A stretch of 64,000 bases of DNA from Cytophagales bacterium UBA2561 (GTDB lineage: Bacteria > Bacteroidota > Bacteroidia > Cytophagales > Thermoflexibacteraceae), in assembly GCA_002340355.1 (NCBI GenBank), contig DDLX01000017.1, positions 62,001 through 126,000 on the forward strand. The letters are read 5' to 3'. This document shows positions 44,797-53,115 of the stretch, piece after piece. Every line of letters starts with the position of its first letter. Positions within the stretch are counted from its first letter, which is position 1. The position numbers and the translations under genes were made by a program. Under the pieces are notes generated by a model. The model was given only the letters and a program-made list of their open reading frames with translations. It made no database searches and was not told where the DNA came from.

Positions 44797-46848
44797 ATGC
44801 TCGTGAAATATCTTAAACTAACACTTATCCGTTTTTCGGTTTGCTTTTTATGGATCTTATTAAATTCCTTACTTGTGGTGGATGCTCAGATTTTCAAACG
44901 GAATAAGAAAAATATAGAACTAACCGCACTCAATCCTACAGACACCTCACAAGCTTTCAAAGCGAATAAGTTAGTTTTTCGAAATATCCACACACTACCT
45001 TATTATCATCATTCTGCCAAAATTGACCAACTCAATAAATTTCAACGTGATAAAGACTGGGAGAATTTATATCCAGCTTTACATGATTATGTATCTCATT
45101 TTGGAATTGGAAATTTTTATGATCCTCGGAGTTTAGATATTTTATGGCAATTAGCACGCGTTTCGGAATATCTTGGCAAAATCGAAATGACCAAAGAAGC
45201 TTTACGAATTCTACTCAAACATTATCGAGGTGACCCACAAAAAGCCCTTTTGCGCTACGATTCTTTAACCAAATTCGACAAACCACTTTATGTAGAGCTG
45301 GACAAGTATTATGAAATGCTTGAACTTCGGAAACACATTGACACGTTGCGTCCACCACGAAGTATTTTAGAAACGATGGGAGAAGTTATTAACTCCCCAA
45401 ATCATGAAGATTATGGGGTTACTCTTTCTAAAGATGATAATGAATTATTATTCACATCCAAACGAACCAAAAATGAAAATTATCGGAGGGGAGTGAATTC
45501 GGAGTACAATGAAGATATTTATTTCACTTTTCGGAATGATGAAAAAACCGAAGAGGAAGAGGATGAAGAATGGCTTCCAATTAAGGAATTACAAAAGATC
45601 AATACAGAATATAACGAGGGTTCGCCATGTATTAGTAAGGATGGAAAGTATTTAGTATTTGCACGTTGTTATAGTCCTGATGGGCTTGGAAACTGTGATT
45701 TATATATTGCTGAGCGTCAGAGTAATGGAAAATGGAGTGAACCTAAAAATTTAGGAGAAAACATCAATGGAGTCTCATGGGATTCTCATCCTTCCTTTTC
45801 AATTACAGGAGATACTTTGTTTTTTGCATCTAATCGTAAAGGAGGATTTGGTGGAACAGATATTTATTTTTCGGAAAAAGACAAAAAAGGACGTTGGCAA
45901 AAAGCAAAAAATATTGGTGCGGTGATTAATACTCGTAGAAATGAAGTCAGTCCGTTTATGCACCCTCTTCATCATGTTTTGTATTTTAGTTCAAATGGTC
46001 AACTTATTAATTTTGGGGATTTTGATATTTATAAAACCTATCAAGAAGGGGTAGAATGGACTGAACCTTATAATATTGGACCTCTTGTTAATGGAGCGGG
46101 CAGCGAATTTTATTTTGCAATTGACTCCAAATCTCGGAAATTATATTATGCTCGTGCGGAGGAACATGTACCAAAAAGTCTAGATTTATTTTCATTTCCC
46201 CTGCCAATGGAGGCTCAACCTACGGCTACAGTCAAGTTTTCGGGACGAATTACTGAGGAGACGACAGGCGAAGTATTTGAGGGCATCGTTTCAATTATTG
46301 ACTTGGATGATGGAATTGAAGTGGCTCCAAAATATATGAGAGAAGATGGAAGCTTTGAGTTTGAACTCATTAATAAAAAGCGATACATGATAATTATTCA
46401 AGGGGAAAATTTCTTTCGATTAGAAGAAATATTCTTTTTGGAAGGCGATACAGAAGTGAACTTACACACCCGAAGTATCAAAAATGTTCGTTTTGAATCG
46501 ATTGAGTTTGATAAAGGAAGCTCTGAATTAAAGCCCGAAATGGAAAATGACTTGCACTTGGTAATTAATTTTTTAGTCGATCAACCTAATTTTAACTTAG
46601 AAATTTTGGGACATACTGACCGTAGTGGGGATGAAAGTATTAACTTAAAACTTTCTCAAGCTCGTGCAGAAGCCATTCGAGATTATATTATAGATTATGG
46701 TAGCCTGAGTTCCAAACGGGTGATTGCCAAAGGAATGGGTAGTAAAACACCTATTGTCAAAGACGAAAAAACAGAAGAAGATCGCCAACTTAACCGCCGT
46801 GTAGAGTTTCGATTGAGTCGAGAGAAAAGTGCAGAAGATGATAGCTAG
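44797..46848 (+). CDS. PorE-like OmpA-family protein (TPR-like, PD40 propeller, CRD-like, OmpA)
   Basis: The 683-residue exported protein has a signal segment ending V-V-D-A-Q near residue 32. An alpha-helical TPR-like region spans about 75-180. WD40-like PD40 repeats (about 195-470) include G-S-P-C-I-S-K-D-G-K-Y-L-V-F and S-N-R-K-G-G-F-G-G-T-D-I-Y. A beta-sandwich (about 478-560) follows, then a C-terminal OmpA peptidoglycan-binding domain with G-H-T-D-R-S-G-D and N-R-R-V-E-F. This order equals that of PorE of the type IX secretion system. A periplasmic link between outer membrane complex and cell wall is inferred. Confidence 0.75.
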   Translation: MLVKYLKLTLIRFSVCFLWILLNSLLVVDAQIFKRNKKNIELTALNPTDTSQAFKANKLVFRNIHTLPYYHHSAKIDQLNKFQRDKDWENLYPALHDYVSHFGIGNFYDPRSLDILWQLARVSEYLGKIEMTKEALRILLKHYRGDPQKALLRYDSLTKFDKPLYVELDKYYEMLELRKHIDTLRPPRSILETMGEVINSPNHEDYGVTLSKDDNELLFTSKRTKNENYRRGVNSEYNEDIYFTFRNDEKTEEEEDEEWLPIKELQKINTEYNEGSPCISKDGKYLVFARCYSPDGLGNCDLYIAERQSNGKWSEPKNLGENINGVSWDSHPSFSITGDTLFFASNRKGGFGGTDIYFSEKDKKGRWQKAKNIGAVINTRRNEVSPFMHPLHHVLYFSSNGQLINFGDFDIYKTYQEGVEWTEPYNIGPLVNGAGSEFYFAIDSKSRKLYYARAEEHVPKSLDLFSFPLPMEAQPTATVKFSGRITEETTGEVFEGIVSIIDLDDGIEVAPKYMREDGSFEFELINKKRYMIIIQGENFFRLEEIFFLEGDTEVNLHTRSIKNVRFESIEFDKGSSELKPEMENDLHLVINFLVDQPNFNLEILGHTDRSGDESINLKLSQARAEAIRDYIIDYGSLSSKRVIAKGMGSKTPIVKDEKTEEDRQLNRRVEFRLSREKSAEDDS

Positions 46849-46994
46849 AATGACAATAAAATTTCTAGCATATTAAAACTAATCTTGACTTATTTATAGA
46901 ATTATATTCCTCATATTAATCCCTTATTTAGAATTCATTTTAGATATCAAAAGAACCTAAGTAGTAGAATAAAACCAGACTTAGAAAGTTTTGG

Positions 46995-47036
46995 TATTTT
47001 TGCCTAAATAAAAAAAAATCCTTTCAAGTAAAGGAT
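46995..47036 (+). promoter_or_regulatory. -7 box and leader hairpin upstream of crcB
   Basis: TATTTTTG (46995-47002) is a perfect TAnnTTTG box. In the resulting 5' leader ATCCTTT (47018-47024) pairs with AAAGGAT (47030-47036). The leader lacks the conserved sequence of a fluoride riboswitch, so that regulator seems absent. Confidence 0.5.
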
Positions 47037-47057
47037 ACAACTCATTCCGTAAAAATT

Positions 47058-47438
47058 ATGAAGTTAGAATGGCTTGCCGTTTTTTTGGGCGGAGGCTTGG
47101 GTAGTCTAATACGGTATGCTTTTAGTCTATTACTCAATCCTTTAACTGATAAAATTCCCTTCGGAACACTAACCGCAAACTTACTCAGTTGTATTGTATT
47201 AGGAATGCTTGGATTCGCTTTTCGAGAAAAATATTTTGTCAATGATTGGTTAAAAACACTGATTTTAGTTGGATTTTGCGGAGGTTTCAGTACCTTTTCT
47301 ACGTTTGCCAACGAAATCCTTACTTTTTTGAAAGCCGAAAGTTTCTATCAAGCGGGGTTTTATGCCTTACTTAGCTTGACACTAGGAAATTTGGCATTAG
47401 TGTTTGGAATTTGGCTCTCAAAAATTGTATTATCTTAA
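47058..47438 (+). CDS. crcB: Fluoride channel CrcB/Fluc
   Basis: The 126-residue protein has four transmembrane helices. Family markers are G-G-G-L-G-S-L-I-R-Y at the N-terminus, the pore Asn in T-A-N-L-L, and the G-F-C-G-G-F-S-T-F-S-T-F segment with the Na+-binding break and Phe-box residues. Fluc forms an antiparallel dimer that exports F-. It is followed 19 bp later by a gene of unknown function on the same strand. Confidence 0.95.
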   Translation: MKLEWLAVFLGGGLGSLIRYAFSLLLNPLTDKIPFGTLTANLLSCIVLGMLGFAFREKYFVNDWLKTLILVGFCGGFSTFSTFANEILTFLKAESFYQAGFYALLSLTLGNLALVFGIWLSKIVLS

Positions 47439-47457
47439 TCTTTAATTTTCAATTTAT

Positions 47458-48336
47458 ATGAAAAAGATAGCTTTTTTGCTCATAGCTTACTCATGCAGTC
47501 TTCTGACGCTTTTGGCACAAGGAGAATATGATGATGCTTTTATGGAATGCCTTTCCCAATTTGAACAAGTAGGAGGAAATGACATTATTTTGACTGTACC
47601 TTCTTCTAATGAAATAGAAGGAATATTTAAAAAATATAAATTCGAATATGATGCTAATCTTCTGAATGACCCTGATAAATCTTATAAGTATAATTATCAA
47701 GATGAACGAGCTGCATTAAATGCAGGAGTTTATGCCATAAACTTGGGCTATGCACATGTTTATCGAAAGTTTGGAGATGTTCAAAAATATTCTGAGGCAG
47801 TACGTTTACTCTTAAAATCAATGAACATGAAAGAGTATATGACACTAAAAAAGCATTTTTTCAATCCTTCTCAAATTGGTGATACTCAAGAACTTTCTCG
47901 ATTAGCACAAATGAATATTGCTCGCATTTTTTGCTCTCTGAAAAAAGAAAGACGACAACATTTAACTTTATTAATGCTTACGGGAGCTTGGTTAGAATCT
48001 GTTTATATCGAAAGCAAACTACATGACCAAAAGAAAAGCCAAGAGATTTTACGGCATATTGGAAGTAAGAAAAATATCTTATCACAAATCTTACTTATCT
48101 TGGATATATACAAAAGTAAGCCAGGAGTTCGAGAACTTATTGCGAATTTGCGAGATTTGGAAAAAGCTTATGCCAATGTCAAAGTTTCGGTCAAACAGGG
48201 AGAGAGTCGAATGGTCGAGCGAAATGGAGAACTTGTTGTAGAAGAAAGTACCGAAACTATCATTGAAGTTTCTGACCAAAACCTGAAACGAATTAAAGAA
48301 ATTATCGTTCGGATTCGGAATCGAATTATCAGATAA
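47458..48336 (+). CDS. Exported hypothetical protein, 292 residues
   Basis: A signal peptide ends L-T-L-L-A-Q near residue 21. The mature protein is almost entirely alpha-helical, with conserved-looking A-A-L-N-A-G-V-Y-A-I-N-L-G-Y-A and I-G-S-K-K-N-I-L-S-Q. I do not recognise the family. Similar helical periplasmic proteins occur in Bacteroidota without known function. The 19-bp gap to crcB suggests one transcript, though a link with fluoride is not implied. Confidence 0.75.
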   Translation: MKKIAFLLIAYSCSLLTLLAQGEYDDAFMECLSQFEQVGGNDIILTVPSSNEIEGIFKKYKFEYDANLLNDPDKSYKYNYQDERAALNAGVYAINLGYAHVYRKFGDVQKYSEAVRLLLKSMNMKEYMTLKKHFFNPSQIGDTQELSRLAQMNIARIFCSLKKERRQHLTLLMLTGAWLESVYIESKLHDQKKSQEILRHIGSKKNILSQILLILDIYKSKPGVRELIANLRDLEKAYANVKVSVKQGESRMVERNGELVVEESTETIIEVSDQNLKRIKEIIVRIRNRIIR

Positions 48337-49101
48337 TCATTTTAGAAATTGTTTTTAATCTTTTTAAAATCAATTGATTACTTAAAAATTGATAAACAAT
48401 AATACATTTTCAAAAAAACGCTTGCTTATCAATTTGGTGTAATAAAAAAAGCTTTTGACAAAATTTTTTTATAATCAAAGCTCTTTATTTTTTGAACAAT
48501 TGATTTTCTATATCGAAAGTCTCTCATAGAATCATATTTAGGTTGAAGTTTTTTATTTTTTTCTAAAACTTGCATTAATCTTTTAGAAAAAAGATGATGC
48601 GACTCAAAAATCCTAATATATAAAACTCATTGATAATCAGTATTTTGAGTATGTTCAAAATTCTTTCCTTTGATGGTACAAGTTTGTAGAATTTTACTTT
48701 TTTGGTTTACCAAAATACACATTCTAAACCAAGAACAAGTAATCCTCTGAATATAACCTTATCTTATTTTTTCACTACAAAAAGCCGAAAATGAACATAT
48801 TATACCTTTTTGATAAGCATCACAAAACGGAATATTTTTATCTCATATGAAGTTACTTTGTCGAGTTTAGCTTATTTAATTACGATTGGTGGTTATTGAA
48901 GTTTAGGTTAGAAATTCCTGATTTCGAACTTCTTCATTAAAATAGTAAAAGTTAATCCAAGCTGCGAAACATAAAAAAATCATCTTTAAAATGGGACAAT
49001 CGTGTTTTTCAGGTAATAAAATATAGCATTCGTTCCAAAATGAAAATATATTAACTTCGTTCGTTGATATATCAAGAAAGGATATCCAAAAAATAAACTT
49101 C
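48337..49101. other. Long intergenic region upstream of speD
   Basis: 765 bp of very AT-rich sequence without a credible reading frame. Short dyads are present: TTTTGGT/ACCAAAA at 48700-48715 and the palindrome TTGATATATCAA at 49064-49075, 27 bp before speD, which could be an operator. No promoter box, tRNA or riboswitch was recognised. Confidence 0.5.
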
Positions 49102-49482
49102 ATGGAAACATTTAAGGATGCCCTCGGCAAGCATATTTTAGCCGAATTTTACGAGTGTGATAGTCATTTATTGAATGATGCTTTATTCTTAGAGAAGTTA
49201 TTCAATCAAGCCGCCAGAGTTGCAGGAGCCACGATTTTGGGATCGCATTTTCATGCTTTTTCACCTGTAGGAGCTTCGGGAGTAGTTATTATTATGGAAA
49301 GTCACTTTTCGATACATACTTGGCCCGAATATGGTTACGCTGCAGTTGATTTTTTTACATGCAGCCCTCTCATGCACTATCAGAAAGCATACGAATACAT
49401 CGCTAAAAAATTGCATTCCCAAAATCACACCTTTACTACCCAAAACCGAGGTACTGCCTTACCTCAATTTCAAAAGAAATAA
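49102..49482 (+). CDS. speD: S-adenosylmethionine decarboxylase proenzyme
   Basis: The 126-residue bacterial class 1b AdoMetDC has the self-processing site between Glu66 and Ser67 in M-E-S-H-F-S-I-H-T-W-P-E, which makes the pyruvoyl cofactor. His72 and Cys87 (F-F-T-C-S) sit at the spacing of the catalytic His and Cys in Thermotoga SpeD. It supplies decarboxylated SAM for spermidine synthesis. No spermidine synthase lies nearby. The last 20 residues are a basic extension. Confidence 0.93.
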   Translation: METFKDALGKHILAEFYECDSHLLNDALFLEKLFNQAARVAGATILGSHFHAFSPVGASGVVIIMESHFSIHTWPEYGYAAVDFFTCSPLMHYQKAYEYIAKKLHSQNHTFTTQNRGTALPQFQKK

Positions 49483-49566
49483 TGTTTTATCCAAAAGTTG
49501 GACTTAGTAGTTAAGCACTTTTGAATATTTTGACACTATATAAGAATTTTAGATTTTAAAAATAAA

Positions 49567-49591
49567 CCAGCCATTTTTTTAATTTGGCTGG
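49567..49591 (+). terminator. Hairpin terminator after speD
   Basis: CCAGCCA (49567-49573) pairs perfectly with TGGCTGG (49585-49591), followed by an AT-rich stretch rather than a pure T-run. The remaining gap to 49939 is AT-rich and must hold the cox promoter, which I could not place confidently. Confidence 0.6.
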
Positions 49592-49939
49592 CTTAATATT
49601 AATATTTATTTAATAATCAATATGTTACAATAATTTGATTTATTCTTATAAAAAAAGAAATTATTCTCATATTTTTTCATCATTTTGATTGATATAATCA
49701 AAAATCTAACCACTCTTTTTATTTCAATTTTTACAAAAAGATAAATAACCTGCTGATTATAAATTTGTTTGAGATTTCCTTTAAGATAAAAAGAACTTGA
49801 AAAAAAATAGAAATCTCCGAACATTTCACATCACCTAAGAGTAATATAGAGGAATCAAAAAAGCACTTCAAGAACTGAATTTTCAAAATACCTTGTACTT
49901 TGAATTAATAATATTACTTTAAATAGACTTAACTAAACT

Positions 49940-50965
49940 ATGATAATTTTAATAGCTATTGCCATTGTATTAGTATTAGGAATCTTATTTGGTGTAATTT
50001 ATCGCATCCTAACGCTCACTGACATTGCTCAAAAGCGTCAAGTAGGTGAGCAAGATATAGACATTAGTAATAATGTAAATGCCCTATTATTTGGCTTACT
50101 TTTTTTTATAGGTTTTGGAGCGTTTGGATGGTATAGTATTACGACTACTGATATGTATATTTTACCTGTTGCTTCAGAACATGGAGTACGCACTGATGGC
50201 TTATTTTGGTTTACAATGGCTATCATTACAACAGCTTTGGTACTAGTACATATCGTCTTGTTTTTTTCTCCTTTGATGTTTCGTTACCAAAAAAATCGGC
50301 GGGCGCATTGGTTTCCACATGATAATAAAATGGAACTCATCTGGACAATCATTCCTGCTATCGTGCTAGCAGGTCTAGTGGTACGAGGTTGGTTTATTTG
50401 GGACGATATTACTCAACCCGCCCCCAAAGAACGAGTAGAAGTAGAAGTAATGGGCAGACAGTTTAGTTGGCAGGTGCGTTATGGCGGAAAGGATGGCGAA
50501 ATTGGGCGTTATGACTTCCGAAAAATTGATGCTATTAATTCAATGGGAATGGATTTTAAAAATGATCCCAAGAATTTAGATGATTTTACACCTCGTGAAA
50601 TACATATTCCAAAGGGCAAGCCTGTCTTATTAAAAATCCGAGCGAGAGATGTCTTACATAGTGTTTTTTTACCTCATTTTCGAGTCAAAATGGATGCCGT
50701 CCCTGGTATGCCAACTTCATTCTGGTTTACTCCGACTAAAACTACCAAAGAAATGCGTCAGGAAACAGGCAATGAGAAATTTAATTATGAGTTAGCCTGT
50801 ACCGAAATTTGTGGTAGTGGACATTTTGCAATGCGAATGATTGTGGTAGTTGATGAACCCGAAGATTACAAAAAATGGTATGCTGAGCAGACTCCTTGGG
50901 TAGAAATGAATGCCGATTACATGAAAGAAACTTATCCTGATTTAAGATTAGCTAATAACTACTAA
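49940..50965 (+). CDS. coxB: Cytochrome c oxidase subunit II
   Basis: The 341-residue protein has three hydrophobic helices (1-22, 48-68 and 90-112). A periplasmic cupredoxin follows, with all CuA ligands: His240 (D-V-L-H-S), Cys287, Cys291, His295 and Met298 (C-T-E-I-C-G-S-G-H-F-A-M). It takes electrons from cytochrome c, or from ActE/ActA hemes of ACIII. It ends without a cytochrome c domain, so it is not a caa3-type subunit. coxA follows 20 bp later. Confidence 0.95.
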   Translation: MIILIAIAIVLVLGILFGVIYRILTLTDIAQKRQVGEQDIDISNNVNALLFGLLFFIGFGAFGWYSITTTDMYILPVASEHGVRTDGLFWFTMAIITTALVLVHIVLFFSPLMFRYQKNRRAHWFPHDNKMELIWTIIPAIVLAGLVVRGWFIWDDITQPAPKERVEVEVMGRQFSWQVRYGGKDGEIGRYDFRKIDAINSMGMDFKNDPKNLDDFTPREIHIPKGKPVLLKIRARDVLHSVFLPHFRVKMDAVPGMPTSFWFTPTKTTKEMRQETGNEKFNYELACTEICGSGHFAMRMIVVVDEPEDYKKWYAEQTPWVEMNADYMKETYPDLRLANNY

Positions 50966-50985
50966 AATGAATTAAACTTAACTAT

Positions 50986-52854
50986 ATGGAAACCATAGAT
51001 ACCAATTTATCCAAAACACAAGAAACCGAATCCTCCGAAATTCACCACAGTCACGAGGAGGAACATCACGGTAACTTTTGGACAAAGTACATCTTTTCAT
51101 ATGATCATAAAACAATTGCCAAACAATACTTGATTTCAGGGATTTTTTGGGCAATTATTGGTGGGTCAATGTCTGTTATTTTCCGTTTACAATTAGGGTT
51201 TCCAGATGCTGATCTCACCTTTTTAAAACCTCTTTTTGGGAGATGGATTACGGAAGCAGGAAAATTAGACCAAGAATTTTATTTAGCTCTCGTAACGATG
51301 CATGGAACCATTATGGTTTTCTTTGTATTGACCGCAGGGCTAAGTGGCACATTTAGTAATTTTCTGATTCCCTTACAAATAGGAGCGAGAGATATGGCTT
51401 CAGGGTTTATGAATATGTTGTCCTATTGGTTCTTTTTTGCGGCTAGTGTGGTAATGTTTGCTTCTTTGTTTATCGAAACGGGTCCTGCAAGTGGAAGTTG
51501 GGTTGCTTATCCACCTCTGAGTGCCTTGCCTCAAGCCATGTCAGGTTCAGGTTTGGGAATGACCCTTTGGCTGGTTAGTATGGCATTATTTATTGTTTCA
51601 ACTTTATTAGGAGGAATCAATTATATTACAACTGTTGTCAATTTACGAACTAAAGGAATGTCTTTCTCTAAGTTGCCTCTGACAATTTGGGCATTTTTCT
51701 TAACTGCTATCATTGGCTTGTTGTCTTTTCCTGTATTGTTATCGGCAGCACTATTGCTAATTTTTGATAGAAGCTTTGGTACAAGTTTTTATTTATCAGA
51801 TATTTATATTGGTGGAGAAGCTCTAATGAATACGGGAGGAAGTCCGATTTTATACCAGCACTTATTTTGGTTTTTAGGACACCCCGAAGTTTATATTGTA
51901 TTATTACCTGCCTTGGGAATTACCTCCGAAGTTATCGCAACCAACTCCCGAAAACCCATTTTTGGTTATACTGCCATGATTCTCTCAATGTTAGGAATTG
52001 CTTTTTTGTCCTTCATTGTTTGGGCACATCATATGTTTGTTACAGGAATGAATCCCTTCTTAGGGTCAGTTTTCATGTTTTTGACATTGATTATTGCTGT
52101 ACCTTCCGCCGTAAAAACATTTAATTATCTAACAACTTTATGGAGGGGTAATTTAGTGTTTACACCTGCAATGCTATTTTCGATTGGTTTAGTATCTCTT
52201 TTTGTATCAGGTGGTTTAACAGGAATCATTCTTGGAAATGCGGCTTTGGACATTCAATTGCATGATACTTATTTTGTAGTGGCGCATTTTCATTTGGTCA
52301 TGGGAGCAGCTTCCTTTTTCGGAATGTTAGCGGGTGTTTATCATTGGTTCCCTAAGATGTTTGGGCGAATGATCAACGAAAAATTGGGTTATGTCCACTT
52401 TTGGATGACATTTGTCGGGATTTATGCTGTTTTTTTTCCGATGCATTATGTCGGAATTGCAGGTTTTCCACGCCGATATTACACATGGACAAATTTTGAC
52501 ACTTTTAACATTTTTACAGACCTGAACATGTTCATTAGTGCTGCAGCAATTATCACAGTTTCTGCTCAGTTTATCTTTGTGTTCAATTTCTTTTATTCAA
52601 TTTTCTTTGGGCGAAAGGCTCCTAAAAATCCTTGGAAATCCAATACACTGGAGTGGACAACTCCCATTAATTTGGGACATGGAAATTGGGTAGGTCCTAT
52701 TCCTACTGTTTATCGTTGGCCCTACGATTATAGCAAAACAGGAGCTAAAGAGGATTTTATTCCGCAAACGGTTCCGTATTCTGAAACTCCTGAATCGAAT
52801 ACCAAACGAGAAAATGAATTAGCTAAGCAAGAAGACACTTTTTATAAGAAATAG
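50986..52854 (+). CDS. coxA: Cytochrome c oxidase subunit I
   Basis: The 622-residue protein has about 12-13 helices. The F-L-G-H-P-E-V-Y-I motif carries a CuB His, the cross-linked Tyr and the D-channel Glu, which marks an A1-type oxidase. W-A-H-H-M gives two further CuB His. S-A-V-K-T-F-N keeps the K-channel Lys, and D-T-Y-F-V-V-A-H-F-H holds the heme His ligands. The N-terminus has a His/Glu-rich hydrophilic start. It reduces O2 to water and pumps protons. Subunits III and IV are not adjacent; a terminator follows. Confidence 0.96.
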   Translation: METIDTNLSKTQETESSEIHHSHEEEHHGNFWTKYIFSYDHKTIAKQYLISGIFWAIIGGSMSVIFRLQLGFPDADLTFLKPLFGRWITEAGKLDQEFYLALVTMHGTIMVFFVLTAGLSGTFSNFLIPLQIGARDMASGFMNMLSYWFFFAASVVMFASLFIETGPASGSWVAYPPLSALPQAMSGSGLGMTLWLVSMALFIVSTLLGGINYITTVVNLRTKGMSFSKLPLTIWAFFLTAIIGLLSFPVLLSAALLLIFDRSFGTSFYLSDIYIGGEALMNTGGSPILYQHLFWFLGHPEVYIVLLPALGITSEVIATNSRKPIFGYTAMILSMLGIAFLSFIVWAHHMFVTGMNPFLGSVFMFLTLIIAVPSAVKTFNYLTTLWRGNLVFTPAMLFSIGLVSLFVSGGLTGIILGNAALDIQLHDTYFVVAHFHLVMGAASFFGMLAGVYHWFPKMFGRMINEKLGYVHFWMTFVGIYAVFFPMHYVGIAGFPRRYYTWTNFDTFNIFTDLNMFISAAAIITVSAQFIFVFNFFYSIFFGRKAPKNPWKSNTLEWTTPINLGHGNWVGPIPTVYRWPYDYSKTGAKEDFIPQTVPYSETPESNTKRENELAKQEDTFYKK

Positions 52855-52878
52855 TTAGTTAGATTTCATGAGTTCTGA

Positions 52879-52912
52879 AAACCTTATTTCCAATTTGAGA
52901 TAAGGTTTTTTT
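52879..52912 (+). terminator. Terminator after coxBA
   Basis: AAACCTTAT (52879-52887) pairs perfectly with ATAAGGTTT (52900-52908), with a T-run of seven following. It lies 24 bp past the coxA stop. Confidence 0.9.
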
Positions 52913-53115
52913 AATCCTATTTTTGTGAAACTTAGTCGTAAGAAATTACCTAAAAATTAAAAAAAAGGACTTTTAATATCCTAAATTTTCAATTTTACCA
53001 TCATTTCAGTCTTCAGTTTGCCATTTAAAATAGCTTGGAATTGGCTCAGTAATTGATAAATTTGTTGTAACTTAAAGAAGAACGTTCTTCAAGCTCCAAT
53101 AGGTACAAATATAAT

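Noticed and set aside
46849..47057. Possible fluoride riboswitch upstream of crcB
   Set aside because: The conserved core of the crcB motif is not present; only a short 7-bp hairpin is visible.
48903..49130. Minus-strand frame of 75 codons overlapping the speD start
   Set aside because: It runs antisense into speD and has no coding texture; likely chance in AT-rich DNA.
49606..49824. Minus-strand frame of 72 codons between speD and coxB
   Set aside because: Extremely rich in Phe, Tyr, Ile and Lys as expected from random AT-rich sequence; no start context or family.
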